Part shown: positions 29,283-38,333 of the stretch, one piece after another
Layout: the number at the start of each line of letters is the position of its first letter
How positions within the stretch are numbered: the stretch's first letter is position 1
DNA from: Nocardia sp. CC227C
GTDB taxonomy: Bacteria; Actinomycetota; Actinomycetes; Mycobacteriales; Mycobacteriaceae
Assembly: GCF_030767025.1 (NCBI RefSeq)
Contig: NZ_JASITE010000004.1
Location: forward strand, 248,001-312,000
DNA length: 64,000 nt
Direction: 5' to 3'
Translations under genes and position numbers: made by a program
Notes under the pieces: generated by a model
Told to the model about the DNA's origin: nothing
Database searches by the model: none
What the model saw: the letters and a program-made list of their open reading frames with translations, nothing else

Positions 29283-30431
29283 TCAGGCCGCGATCCGGAC
29301 CGGTTCGGGAAGCACGGCGGCGGCCGGCGTCGGCTCCGGATCGGCGCGTCCGCGCAGCCCGCGCATGATCAACGGGAGTAGCAGCACCATGAGCAGCAGA
29401 CGCACGCTCTGCACACTGGTGATGAGCGGCATATTCGCGTCCATCCCCTCGCCGGTGGCAAGGACCGCGTTGATGCCGCCCGGGGTGGTGGCCAGGTAGA
29501 GGTCGGACAGCTCCAGATCGACCACCCACGCCAGCCCGAACGCCAGCGCCCCGACCAATCCCGACAGTGCCACGATGGCGGCCATCATGCCCGGAATCAT
29601 GCGCGCCATCTCGACCACCACGGCGCGGGTGAAGCGGGTGCCGACCTCGAAACCGATGAGGACGAACAGCAATTCCTTCAACAGGTTGGTGGGCGCGTAG
29701 CCGTGGCTGATGCCGAGCGCGGTGAGCACGGCGGTGACGAGCATGGGTCCGATGAGCGCCGGGCTGGGCAGCCGCAGCCAGCGGCCGAGCCGAAGTCCGA
29801 TGAGGCACAACATGATCGCGATGGACAGCCCGGCGACCTGATCACCGCGGCCGACGATCATCCAGGACGGCAGATCCGGATCGGTGACCGCGCCGCCCAG
29901 CACCGCCGCGCCGTAGCCCCCGTGCTCGCCGTCGTCCAGGAACGCCGCCAGCGCGGGCGCGGTCAGGGCCACCAGGGCGACCCGCAGATACTGCATGAAC
30001 GCCACCCGCCGCGGGTCCGCCTCCAACTCGTCGGCCACCGACACCACCGCCGCCGACCCGCCCGCCAGCAGCCCCAGCGTCGCAGTCGGCAACTCCACCT
30101 TGGCAATTCGCGCGAACACCAGCGAGATGAGGATGCTCACCAGCACCGTCGCGGCGGTCACGGCCAGCACCGGCAGCAGATCCCATCCGATCGACACCAG
30201 TAGCGAGATCTCGAGATAGCTGCCCATGAGCACGCCCAGCATGGCCTGCACCCCGAGCGACACCTCCCGGGGCAGCGGCGCGGGCAGCCGGCCCAGCAGC
30301 GCCAACCCGGCTCCGATCACGATCGCGACGATCATCTGCGGCGCGGGGAACCGGGCGCGTTCCAGCAACTCGGCGAGACCGAGCACGGTGCCCAACAGGG
30401 CCGCCCACGAAACCACCTGCCACCGGTTCAT
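29283..30431 (-). CDS. AbrB-type (duplicated) integral membrane protein
   Basis: A 382-residue protein with about ten to eleven membrane spans arranged as two similar halves, each containing the short motif pattern of the membrane AbrB duplication family (GLLAGGSAAVVSVADEL in the first half, LATTPGGINAVLATGE in the second). Despite the name AbrB it is not a DNA-binding protein; transport is presumed, substrate unknown. ATG 30431 (MNRWQVVSWAALLG) begins the first span. It has no close partner on either side. Confidence 0.85.
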   Translation of the reverse strand: MNRWQVVSWAALLGTVLGLAELLERARFPAPQMIVAIVIGAGLALLGRLPAPLPREVSLGVQAMLGVLMGSYLEISLLVSIGWDLLPVLAVTAATVLVSILISLVFARIAKVELPTATLGLLAGGSAAVVSVADELEADPRRVAFMQYLRVALVALTAPALAAFLDDGEHGGYGAAVLGGAVTDPDLPSWMIVGRGDQVAGLSIAIMLCLIGLRLGRWLRLPSPALIGPMLVTAVLTALGISHGYAPTNLLKELLFVLIGFEVGTRFTRAVVVEMARMIPGMMAAIVALSGLVGALAFGLAWVVDLELSDLYLATTPGGINAVLATGEGMDANMPLITSVQSVRLLLMVLLLPLIMRGLRGRADPEPTPAAAVLPEPVRIAA

Positions 30432-30659
30432 GCGTGCTGATCGTTCTCGCCGAGTATGAACAAGCAGTAACACCGCAGTTATCACCTGTGACACGGCACG
30501 GTGATTCGGCTCGCACCGCCGCCGCACCCCTCGCCGAGAGCGCGAAATGTGACCTCTACCTCGGGATTTCAATCATTTCGCTCGATCGATTCATTGTGCG
30601 CAGGCGTTGCGGCGACGAGATACGCTCAGCCGCACAGCTATCCCTTGGCGAGATGAGCG

Positions 30660-30689
30660 AGCCCGCCCGACACTCCGGTCGGACGGGCT
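30660..30689. terminator. hairpin behind cbs
   Basis: AGCCCGCCCGAC-actccg-GTCGGACGGGCT, a 12-bp stem with one G-T-type mismatch, 21 bp past the cbs stop. Confidence 0.75.
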
Positions 30690-30709
30690 TCGGAGCATGC
30701 GCTGCGCGC

Positions 30710-32104
30710 TCAGTGCCCGAGAACTCCCGTGCTGAGGAAGCCGAGCAGATCGTGGCGGGTGATCACGCCGACCGGCTTGCCGTCCTCGACCACCATGAGG
30801 GCATCGGTCTCCTCCAGGGCCTTGGTGGCGGCGGAAACCGGTTCGCCCGAACCGATCAGCGGGAACGCGGGGCTCATATGCTGTTTGACCGAATCGGTGA
30901 GGTGGGCGCGACCCTCGAACACCGCGGACAGCAGATCGCGTTCGGACACACTGCCCGCGACCTCGCCCGCCATGACGGGCGGTTCCGCACCGACCACGGG
31001 CATCTGGGAGACACCGTATTCGCGCAGGATCTCGATGGCGTCGCGCAGCGTCTCCTGCGGGTGGGTGTGCACCAGATCCGGCAGCGCGCCGGACTTTCCG
31101 CGCAGCACGTCACCGACGAGCGGTTCGGTGGCGGCGGAACCGTCCAGGCGCGAGCGCAGGAAGCCGTACGAGCTCATCCAGTCGTCGTTGAAGATCTTCG
31201 ACAGATAGCCGCGGCCACCGTCGGGCAGCAGCACCACCACCACCGCGTCCGGATCCCGCTCGGCGACCCGCAGCGCGGCCACCACGGCCATACCGCAGGA
31301 GCCGCCGACCAGCAGCCCCTCCTCACGGGCCAGGCGGCGGGTCATGTCGAAGGAGTCGGCATCGGAGACGGCGATGATCTCGTCCGGGACGGCCGGGTCG
31401 TAGGCGCTGGGCCAGAAGTCCTCGCCCACCCCCTCGACCAGGTAGGGGCGGCCGGTGCCGCCGGAGTACACCGAACCCTCCGGATCCGCGCCGATGATCT
31501 TCACCTTGCCGCCGGAGACCTCCTTGAGGTACCGACCGGTGCCGGTGATGGTGCCGCCGGTGCCGACGCCCGCCACGAAGTGGGTGACCTTGCCCTCGGT
31601 ATCGCGCCAGATCTCCGGGCCGGTGGTGTCGTAGTGCGAGTCCGGACCGCCCGGGTTGGAGTACTGGTCCGGCTTCCACGCGCCCGGGATCTCGCGCACC
31701 AGCCGATCGGAGACGTTGTAGTAACTCTGCGGGTCCTCGGGCGCGACGGCGGTCGGGCACACCACGACCTCGGCACCGTAGGCGCGCAGGACGTTGCGCT
31801 TGTCCTCGCTCACCTTGTCCGGGCAGACGAATACGCACTTGTAGCCGCGCTGCTGCGCGACCAGCGCCAGGCCCACGCCGGTATTGCCGGAGGTGGGCTC
31901 GACGATCGTGCCGCCGGGCTTCAGCAGCCCGGCCTTCTCGGCGGCGTCGATCATCTTGACGGCGATGCGGTCCTTGGAACTGCCGCCGGGATTGAGGTAC
32001 TCGACCTTCGCGGCCACCAGTCCCGAGTTCGGACCCACCACGGAGTTCAGCCGAACCAGCGGGGTGTTTCCGATCAGATCGACGACATGGTCAGCAATGC
32101 GCAT
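30710..32104 (-). CDS. cbs: cystathionine beta-synthase
   Basis: A 464-residue PLP enzyme that condenses serine (or O-acetylserine) with homocysteine to cystathionine. The catalytic domain has the PLP lysine in NPGGSSKDRIA, the EPTSGNTG substrate loop and GVGTGGTITG phosphate loop; a C-terminal pair of CBS domains (about residues 340-464) forms the regulatory Bateman module. The haem-binding N-terminus of animal enzymes is absent. With metB it completes reverse transsulfuration. ATG 32104 is preceded by GGGGG 2-7 bp upstream. Positional equivalent of Rv1077. Confidence 0.94.
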   Translation of the reverse strand: MRIADHVVDLIGNTPLVRLNSVVGPNSGLVAAKVEYLNPGGSSKDRIAVKMIDAAEKAGLLKPGGTIVEPTSGNTGVGLALVAQQRGYKCVFVCPDKVSEDKRNVLRAYGAEVVVCPTAVAPEDPQSYYNVSDRLVREIPGAWKPDQYSNPGGPDSHYDTTGPEIWRDTEGKVTHFVAGVGTGGTITGTGRYLKEVSGGKVKIIGADPEGSVYSGGTGRPYLVEGVGEDFWPSAYDPAVPDEIIAVSDADSFDMTRRLAREEGLLVGGSCGMAVVAALRVAERDPDAVVVVLLPDGGRGYLSKIFNDDWMSSYGFLRSRLDGSAATEPLVGDVLRGKSGALPDLVHTHPQETLRDAIEILREYGVSQMPVVGAEPPVMAGEVAGSVSERDLLSAVFEGRAHLTDSVKQHMSPAFPLIGSGEPVSAATKALEETDALMVVEDGKPVGVITRHDLLGFLSTGVLGH

Positions 32105-32186
32105 GCCCCCATCGTTGCAGAAAGGAGATCGGGGCCTGCGCGCACATCGGCCGAGGGCGGGGCGCGCCACACTACCCTGTGCAGAT

Positions 32187-32690
32187 ATGACGTCGCCGAC
32201 GAGCGTTCGCAGTGCCGCGGTGTTCGGAAGTCTCGCCTGTGCCGCAACGGTGTTCGCGGCCGCGCCCGCGTCCGCGGCGGCCGTCGAATTCCCGCAGGTG
32301 CCGAGTCTGATGCGGAACGGATACTGCGGTGGCGCGATTCGCAGCTGGGCGGAGACCGGGCCGGAGTATCCGGGCCGGGCGATCATCAATGTGCAGGCGC
32401 TGCCCGTCGGCGGGCTGGGGCCGGGCACTTATTCGGCCGCGCCGCTGTGCGAGGCGGTCACCACGGTCGCCTGGCGGAATGTGAACACCGGCGCGGCGGG
32501 CGAGTACCGGGTCACCGTGGTGGCGGGGATCTACGGCAGCATCCAGTACGCGCAGTTCCAGGACACCGGGCCGGGACGCGTCGACGTGACGATCTTTACG
32601 GATATGCCGAATGTGCCGCAGTACGGCAGCTTCGTCGTCCCCGCACCGCCCCCGCCGCCCGCCGAGCCCGCCGAGCCCGCCGAGCAGTGA
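32187..32690 (+). CDS. secreted protein of unknown function (paralogue of 17945-18475)
   Basis: A 167-residue protein with a signal peptide (MTSPTSVRSAAVFGSLACAA… cleavage near ASA-AA), a beta-rich mature part with two cysteines (NGYCGG and APLCEA) and a Pro/Glu/Ala tail PPPPPAEPAEPAEQ. The stretch VAWRNVNTGAAGEYRVTVVA and TGPGRVDVTIFTDMP matches the secreted protein at 17945-18475. It diverges from cbs with 82 bp between. No catalytic motif is seen. Confidence 0.75.
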   Translation: MTSPTSVRSAAVFGSLACAATVFAAAPASAAAVEFPQVPSLMRNGYCGGAIRSWAETGPEYPGRAIINVQALPVGGLGPGTYSAAPLCEAVTTVAWRNVNTGAAGEYRVTVVAGIYGSIQYAQFQDTGPGRVDVTIFTDMPNVPQYGSFVVPAPPPPPAEPAEPAEQ

Positions 32691-32797
32691 GAAATCCCAC
32701 CGTCACTGAACGGGATACCGGCATACCGGATGTTTCCCCGCTCACACGGCCGTCGTAGATTCGAATGCGGTTCCACCCCTGCGAGTAAGGAGTCCTC

Positions 32798-34018
32798 ATG
32801 CCAGAGGCCGTCATCGTTTCGTTCGCCCGTTCGCCTATCGGCCGCGCAGGCAAGGGTTCGCTGGTGAGCATGCGCCCCGACGACCTCACGGCGCAGATGG
32901 TGCGCGCGGCCCTGGACAAGGTGCCCGCCCTCGCGCCGACCGATATCGACGATCTGATCCTGGGCTGCGGTCAGCCCGCCGGTGAGGGCGGCTTCAATAT
33001 GGCCCGCTCGGTCGCCGTGCAGCTGGGCTACGACACCCTGCCCGGCGTCACCCTCAACCGCTACTGCTCCTCCTCGCTGCAGACCACTCGGATGGCCTTC
33101 CACGCCATCAAGGCCGGTGAGGGCGACGTGTTCATCTCCGCCGGTGTGGAGACGGTGTCGCGGTTCCCGAAGGGCACCGCCGACGGCTGGCCCGACACCC
33201 ACAACCCGCTGTTCGCCGACGCCGAGGCGCGCACCGCCAAGCGCGCCGAGGGCGGGGCCGAGGTGTGGACCGATCCGCGCGAGAACGACATCCTGCCCGA
33301 CGTCTACATCGCCATGGGCCAGACCGCCGAGAACGTGGCCCAGTACACCGGCATCTCCCGCGAGGAGCAGGACCACTGGGGCGTGCGGTCGCAGAACCGT
33401 GCCGAAGAGGCCATCAAGTCCGGGTTCTTCGAACGGGAGATCACCCCGGTGACGCTGCCCGACGGCACCGTGGTCGCCACCGACGACGGCCCTCGGCCCG
33501 GCACCACCTACGAGAAGATCTCGCAGCTGAAGCCGGTCTTCCGCCCCGACGGCACCATTACCGCCGGTAACGCCTGTCCGCTCAACGACGGCGCGGCGGC
33601 GCTGGTGGTCATGAGCGACACCAAGGCCCGCGAACTCGGCCTGACCCCGCTGGCCCGCATCGTGGCGACCGGTGTGTCGGGCCTGTCGCCGGAGATCATG
33701 GGCCTCGGCCCGATCGAGGCGGTGCGCAAGACCCTGAAGACCGCGAATATGACCATCGACGATCTGGACCTGTACGAGATCAACGAGGCGTTCGCGGTGC
33801 AGGTGCTCGGTTCGGCCCGCGAGCTGAACATGGACCTGGACAAGCTGAACGTGTCCGGCGGCGCCATCGCCCTCGGCCACCCCTTCGGCATGACCGGCGC
33901 CCGCATCACCGCCACCCTGCTCAACAACCTCCAGACCCAGGACAAGCAGTTCGGTCTGGAGACCATGTGCGTGGGCGGCGGCCAGGGCATGGCGATGATC
34001 ATCGAACGCCTCAGCTGA
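32798..34018 (+). CDS. fadA: acetyl-CoA C-acyltransferase (thiolase)
   Basis: A 406-residue thiolase. Active-site Cys90 in NRYCSSSLQ, the GGAIALGHPFGMTGAR His loop near residue 358 and the second Cys in ETMCVGGGQGMAM near 390 are all present. It cleaves 3-ketoacyl-CoA or condenses two acetyl-CoA; degradative fatty-acid or sterol side-chain use is likely by family and by synteny with fadA3 (Rv1074c). ATG 32798 is preceded by AAGGAG at 6-7 bp. A strong hairpin follows at 34051. Confidence 0.93.
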   Translation: MPEAVIVSFARSPIGRAGKGSLVSMRPDDLTAQMVRAALDKVPALAPTDIDDLILGCGQPAGEGGFNMARSVAVQLGYDTLPGVTLNRYCSSSLQTTRMAFHAIKAGEGDVFISAGVETVSRFPKGTADGWPDTHNPLFADAEARTAKRAEGGAEVWTDPRENDILPDVYIAMGQTAENVAQYTGISREEQDHWGVRSQNRAEEAIKSGFFEREITPVTLPDGTVVATDDGPRPGTTYEKISQLKPVFRPDGTITAGNACPLNDGAAALVVMSDTKARELGLTPLARIVATGVSGLSPEIMGLGPIEAVRKTLKTANMTIDDLDLYEINEAFAVQVLGSARELNMDLDKLNVSGGAIALGHPFGMTGARITATLLNNLQTQDKQFGLETMCVGGGQGMAMIIERLS

Positions 34019-34050
34019 GCCGCGCTCGATTCGTCCGTCTCCGCAGAGCC

Positions 34051-34088
34051 GGAAGGCCCGCCCGATTCGATCGTCGGGCGGGCCTTCC
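34051..34088. terminator. hairpin behind the thiolase gene
   Basis: GGAAGGCCCGCCCGA and its exact complement (15-bp stem, 8-nt loop) 33 bp after the stop codon. Confidence 0.88.
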
Positions 34089-34135
34089 GCTGTCTCGGGG
34101 AGATGCGATGCGAGGTTCCCCACACCAGCAAGTCT

Positions 34136-34150
34136 TGTACAATTTGTACA
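34136..34150. promoter_or_regulatory. paired TGTACA palindromes at the vapB start (probable autoregulatory operator)
   Basis: TGTACA-ATT-TGTACA; the last A is the first base of the antitoxin ATG. Antitoxins of this type repress their own promoter, so this is a natural binding site, and it implies a leaderless or near-leaderless message. Confidence 0.6.
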
Positions 34151-34452
34151 TGAATACCGAGCCTGCGTACCTGCGTGACCTACCCACCGCTACATTGGCC
34201 GAAGCCCGGGCCGACCTTCCGAAGTTGGCGAACCTCGCGCACTACACCGGGCAGACCACGCTGCTCACCAGGTACGGAAAGCCATGGGCGGTCATCGCCC
34301 CCATCTCGGCCACACTCGTCGGCGAACCGCACCCACCAGGCCAGGACATCGCGGATCTCGCCGAGCGCCTCGCCGCCCTGGGCGGAAGTACCGCGACGAC
34401 GAGCGACATCGTCGAAGCCGTGCGAGAAGTGCGCGAGGAGGGTGATACGTGA
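34150..34452 (+). CDS. vapB: antitoxin, Phd/YefM-type, of a VapBC pair
   Basis: A 100-residue protein. The N-terminal DNA-binding part resembles the Phd/YefM fold (LAEARADLPKLANLAHY, TTLLTRYGKPWAVIAPI), and the acidic C-terminal helix (DIVEAVREVREEGDT) would wrap the toxin. It neutralises the PIN nuclease encoded downstream and probably represses the operon through the TGTACA repeats. Its stop TGA overlaps the toxin GTG start (GTGA). Confidence 0.85.
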   Translation: MNTEPAYLRDLPTATLAEARADLPKLANLAHYTGQTTLLTRYGKPWAVIAPISATLVGEPHPPGQDIADLAERLAALGGSTATTSDIVEAVREVREEGDT

Positions 34453-34829
34453 TCGTTGCCGACGCATCAGCCGTCGTAGAGCTTCTGGTCGGTGATTCGA
34501 GGAAGGTCGCCCGAAAGTTCGCCAGCAACCCGGTGTACGCCCCGGCCCACGTCGATTTCGAAGTAGCCAAGGTCATCCGGCGTCTGCATCTGAGCGGGAA
34601 GTTGGATGGACACCGCAGCGGCGCCGCAATCCAGGACCTTGCCCATCTGCCTATAACTCGAATTCCTTTGGCGGACCTACTCCCCCGCGTGTGGCAACTG
34701 CGATGCAATACCTACCCGGGGGACGCGTTCTACCTGGCCCTCGCGGAGGATCTGGCGTGCCCCTTGGTGACAGCTGATGGAAAGTTGAGTTCGACCCCTG
34801 GGCACCACGCGTCGGTAGTGATGATCTAG
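34449..34829 (+). CDS. vapC: PIN-domain ribonuclease toxin VapC
   Basis: A 126-residue PIN nuclease with the acidic metal site: Asp5 in IVADASAVVE, Glu38 in VDFEVAKV, Asp92 in PGDAFYLALAEDL and Asp110 in VTADGKL. VapC toxins cut specific tRNAs or rRNA to stop growth; the target here cannot be predicted. GTG 34449 lies inside the antitoxin stop, giving coupled translation. All four acidic residues are present, so it appears active. Confidence 0.9.
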   Translation: MIVADASAVVELLVGDSRKVARKFASNPVYAPAHVDFEVAKVIRRLHLSGKLDGHRSGAAIQDLAHLPITRIPLADLLPRVWQLRCNTYPGDAFYLALAEDLACPLVTADGKLSSTPGHHASVVMI

Positions 34830-34998
34830 CGACAATTGGGCGGGTGCCGTCGGCGCCCGCCTCTGTTCAGCCGCCACTGGCGGTACTTCGGACGCACCTC
34901 GCTGGATCGCCGACCCGACAGCGGGCGGATCATCGCCTGCCAAGTGGTAGGCATATGCGCCGGAGCCTCGGGCTGCGCGTCCGAAACGCATCCCAAAA

Positions 34999-35012
34999 TA
35001 GAACACGTTATA
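34999..35012. promoter_or_regulatory. KstR-type operator
   Basis: TAGAACACGTTATA fits the mycobacterial KstR consensus TnnAACnnGTTnnA at every fixed base. It lies 51 bp upstream of the FAD dehydrogenase start. The preceding stretch 34830-34998 has no gene. Confidence 0.65.
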
Positions 35013-35063
35013 GTCTGCCCACGAGTTCCGAGCGGCCGGGCGGTCGGTGGGAGGGTGAAGGCA

Positions 35064-36692
35064 ATGGTGCGGACCTGGGGCGAGACCGCGGATGTGGTGG
35101 TCGTCGGGTACGGCGGGGCGGGCGTCACGGCGGCGCTGGCGGCTCGGGAAGCCGGGGCGGGGGTACTGGCCATCGACCGGTTCGGCGGGGGCGGGGCGAC
35201 CGCGCTGTCCGGCGGCATCATCTACGCGGGCGGCGGCACCTGGGTGCAGCGGGCCGCCGGGGTGGCCGATGATGTCGACGCCATGTTCGCCTACCTGCGC
35301 GCCGAGGTCGGCGACGCGGTCAGCGAAGCGACCCTGCGCCGGTTCTGTGCGGAATCGCCCGCCATGGTCGACTGGCTGACCCGACACGGTGTTCCCTTCG
35401 AGGCATCACTGTGCCCGTACAAGACCTCGTATCCGACCGACGACCATTACCTGTACTACTCGGGCAGCGAAATCGCCGGGGGCTTCCGGGAATTGGCGAC
35501 TCCGGCACAGCGCGGACACCGCGCCCACGGGCCGGGTGTCTCGGGCAAGAAGGTATTCGCCCCGCTGGCGGCGTCCGCTGCGGCGCACGGGGTCGAGGTG
35601 CGGACCGGCACCAAGGCGACGCGGCTCGTGGTGGACGACGGGCAGGTCGTCGGCGTGGAAGCCGTGACGCTCGCGCACGCGCCCCGCGCGGTGCGGCGAC
35701 AGTTCGCGGCACTGGCCCGGATCTCGGCGAAACCCGGTGTCTACCACCCGGGTTTGCGACGCATCGCGCAGCGCCGCCTCGACCGCCTCGAACAGCGCTA
35801 CGGCACCGTGACGCGGCTGCGCGCCCGCTCGGCGGTCATCATGACCACCGGCGGTTTCATCGCCGACGGCGAGATGGTGCGGCGGTACGCACCGGAGTAT
35901 CCGTGGGACTCGGGCCTGCCGTTGGGCACCGCCGGGGACGACGGCAGCGGTATCCGCATGGCGCAGGAACTCGGCGCCGCCACCGACAAGATGGGCACCA
36001 TCTCGACCTGGCGGTTCATCGCGCCGTCCAGCGCCTTCTTCAGCGCGCTCGCGGTGGACGTCGACGGTGCGCGCATGATCGACGAATCCCGCTACGGCGC
36101 CGCCCTCGGCGGTGCCATCGTCACCCGCCCCGGCCAACGGGCCTGGCTGGTTCTCGACGTCGACCTGCTCGCCGAGGCCCGCGGGCAGCTCGCCGCGCAG
36201 TCGGTGTGGTTCCAGCGCATGCAGACCGAACGCCTGCTGCGGTTCGGCCGGATCACCGGGGGTTCGCTCGAGGAGGTCGCCGCTCGGGCAGGCATCGACC
36301 CGGCCGGGCTGCGCCGCACCGTGGACGCGCACAATGCCGCGATCGCCGACGATCGTCCCGATCCCATGGGCAAGCCCGCCGATATCCGCCGCCCGATTCA
36401 GCGGGGGCCGTTCACACTGCTGGACATCTCGATCCGTGCGGCGCTCACCTATCCGACGCCGATGCTCACCCTGGGCGGCGTCCGCGTCGACGAATCCACC
36501 GGCGCGGTGCTCACCGACACAGGCGCACCCGTCCCTGGGCTGTTCGCCGCGGGCCGCGCCGCCGTCGGCGTCTGCTCGAACGGCTACGTCAGCGGACTGT
36601 CGATCGCGGACTGCGTCTTCTCCGGCCGCCGCGCGGGCATGCACGCCGCGCGGACGGTCGATGTGCGGCCGGACGGGTCAGCGAAGACCTAG
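35064..36692 (+). CDS. FAD-dependent dehydrogenase, 3-ketosteroid dehydrogenase/fumarate reductase flavoprotein type
   Basis: A 542-residue flavoprotein. The N-terminal Rossmann motif VVVVGYGGAGVTAALAAREA binds FAD; GGGATALSGGIIYAGGG, GDDGSGIRMAQELGA and the C-terminal FAAGRAAVGVCSNGYVSGLS are the blocks of the succinate dehydrogenase/ketosteroid dehydrogenase superfamily. Substrate is inferred as a steroid or related ketone because of the KstR-type site upstream; a general FAD dehydrogenase remains possible. ATG 35064 has GGGAGGG 8 bp upstream. Its last 15 bp overlap the convergent DUF1330 gene. Confidence 0.82.
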   Translation: MVRTWGETADVVVVGYGGAGVTAALAAREAGAGVLAIDRFGGGGATALSGGIIYAGGGTWVQRAAGVADDVDAMFAYLRAEVGDAVSEATLRRFCAESPAMVDWLTRHGVPFEASLCPYKTSYPTDDHYLYYSGSEIAGGFRELATPAQRGHRAHGPGVSGKKVFAPLAASAAAHGVEVRTGTKATRLVVDDGQVVGVEAVTLAHAPRAVRRQFAALARISAKPGVYHPGLRRIAQRRLDRLEQRYGTVTRLRARSAVIMTTGGFIADGEMVRRYAPEYPWDSGLPLGTAGDDGSGIRMAQELGAATDKMGTISTWRFIAPSSAFFSALAVDVDGARMIDESRYGAALGGAIVTRPGQRAWLVLDVDLLAEARGQLAAQSVWFQRMQTERLLRFGRITGGSLEEVAARAGIDPAGLRRTVDAHNAAIADDRPDPMGKPADIRRPIQRGPFTLLDISIRAALTYPTPMLTLGGVRVDESTGAVLTDTGAPVPGLFAAGRAAVGVCSNGYVSGLSIADCVFSGRRAGMHAARTVDVRPDGSAKT

Positions 36693-37013
36693 CTCGGTGA
36701 GCAGATCGGTGGAGCGGTGGTCGGCGCGGCAGCCGTCGGCGAGTACCGCCACGCTGACGGAGTTCTTCAGCCGGAGCGGAAGGATCGCCTGGTAGGCCGG
36801 GGAGTCGTACCACTGCACGGCCCGGTCGTACTCCGGGAATTCGAGGATGACGATGAAAGCCTCCTCCGGGCCCTCCGTGGCCTGCTGACGGCCGCCGTGC
36901 ACCAGGAAGCGGCCGCCGAAGGGGGCGAGGGTTTCGTCGATCCGCTCGAGGTACTCGACGATGTCGGCATTGAGGTCCAGGTCGTGAATGTGGGCGACGG
37001 CGTAGGCGGTCAT
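36678..37013 (-). CDS. DUF1330 family protein
   Basis: A 111-residue single-domain protein of the dimeric ferredoxin-like fold: YAVAHIHDLD, LAPFGGRFLVHGG and FPEYDRAVQWYDSPAYQAILPLR match the family. Members are small dimeric alpha/beta-barrel proteins of unknown activity. The C-terminus overlaps the preceding convergent gene by 15 bp. ATG 37013 is the only suitable start. Confidence 0.88.
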   Translation of the reverse strand: MTAYAVAHIHDLDLNADIVEYLERIDETLAPFGGRFLVHGGRQQATEGPEEAFIVILEFPEYDRAVQWYDSPAYQAILPLRLKNSVSVAVLADGCRADHRSTDLLTELGLR

Positions 37014-37155
37014 GGCGGGCTCCTGGAGGAGATTTCGGTTACCGCACCCGATACTTCCCGGTGCGGGCCGCGAAGGCGATTACCCGCCGGGTAATGGGCA
37101 TCGCTCACGCGGCCGCTCCAGCATGCGCCCTCCCGTAACGGGAGAGTCCAGACGC

Positions 37156-37196
37156 GATGAGGGGCGGACACCGTGCTCCGGTGCCCGCCCCTCATT
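37156..37196. terminator. hairpin behind the Bax-inhibitor gene
   Basis: GATGAGGGGCGG…CACCG pairs with CGGTG…CCGCCCCTCAT (about 17 pairs, one mismatch, 5-nt loop), 11 bp past the stop at 37207. Confidence 0.82.
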
Positions 37197-37206
37197 CGTC
37201 TATGCG

Positions 37207-38085
37207 CTAGTCGTTCTGGAAGTACGACAGCAGGCGCAGGATCTCGATGTAGAGCCACACCAGGGTGACGGTCAGGCCGAGGGCGACGCCCCAGGCCGCC
37301 TTCGCCGGGGCGTTGGCGCGGATGAGCTGGTCGGCCGCGTCGAAGTCCAGCAGGAAGCTGAACGCGGCGATGGCGATGACCACCAGGCTGAAGATGATGG
37401 CGATGGGGCCGCCGTCGCGCAGGCCGAAGCCGCCGGGGGTGAAGAAGGCGGCGACGAAGTTGCCCAGCATCAGCACCAGGATGCCGATCATGGCGCCGAC
37501 GATCATGCGGGTGAAGCGCGGGGTGACGCGGATGGCTCCGGTCTTGTACACGACCAGCATGCCGAAGAACACGCCGAAGGTGCCCAGCACCGCCTGCGCG
37601 ATCATGCCCGCACCGCCCACGCCGCCGAATTCGACGCCGGTGAACATGTACGACAGCGCGCCGAGGAACAGGCCCTCGAACGCCGCGTAGCTCAGCACGA
37701 TGGCCGGGTTGTCCTGTTTGCGCCCGAAGCTGGCGACCAGCACCAGACCCAGGCCCACCAGGCCGCCGACGATGACGAACAGCGGGGCCAGATTGTGGTT
37801 GTAGGAGGTGAGGCCGTACGACAGGATCGCGCCGAGGGTGACCACACCCAGCGTGATACCGGTCTTGGTGACCACGTCGTCGATGGTCATCGGCCGGGTG
37901 GTCGGCACCGGCATCTGCTGGTAACCCTGCGGCGGGTAGCCGCCCGGAGGCTGGCCGTACCCGTACGGCTGCTGCTGTGCGAACTGTCCGGCTCCAGCGG
38001 CCGCCGAACCAAATCCGGCGTAGCCGCCGCCCTGCTGCTGTTGCGGCGACAGGTTCCGGAAGACCGGGTTGCTTGTGGTGCGCAA
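37207..38085 (-). CDS. Bax inhibitor-1/YccA family membrane protein
   Basis: A 292-residue protein: a disordered N-terminus rich in Gln, Gly and Tyr (residues 12-62, QQQQGGG…PQGYQQMP), then seven membrane spans of the BI-1 family with YAAFEGLFLGALSYMFT and a C-terminal LYIEILRLLSYFQND. Family members are pH-sensitive calcium leak channels in studied cases; the bacterial role is open. TTG 38085 is chosen because MRTTSNPVFRNL is the usual beginning and AAAGGGA lies 7 bp upstream; GTG 38115 would add ten residues. Confidence 0.88.
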   Translation of the reverse strand: MRTTSNPVFRNLSPQQQQGGGYAGFGSAAAGAGQFAQQQPYGYGQPPGGYPPQGYQQMPVPTTRPMTIDDVVTKTGITLGVVTLGAILSYGLTSYNHNLAPLFVIVGGLVGLGLVLVASFGRKQDNPAIVLSYAAFEGLFLGALSYMFTGVEFGGVGGAGMIAQAVLGTFGVFFGMLVVYKTGAIRVTPRFTRMIVGAMIGILVLMLGNFVAAFFTPGGFGLRDGGPIAIIFSLVVIAIAAFSFLLDFDAADQLIRANAPAKAAWGVALGLTVTLVWLYIEILRLLSYFQND

Positions 38086-38333
38086 GGCGCGTCCCTTTCT
38101 GGAGTCGTGGCTCACGACACTCGTGGCCTCGTTCTACAGTCTCCAACGTCCGGCGGCGGCTGTCAGTTCCCGACACCCACCACGTATCAGACAAATCGGA
38201 CTTTACCGCGTGGTCGGTCTGTTGACCGACTCATGGCAGAGCCCACAACGACCGACATGGCTCATGACCATATCCGCGATCCGCTCCCGATGGTCCAGAC
38301 CCCACCGAAATCCAGCCGCTTTCCCCGGCCGGG

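Noticed and set aside
30434..32758. 774-residue plus-strand ORF
   Set aside because: Antisense shadow of cbs.
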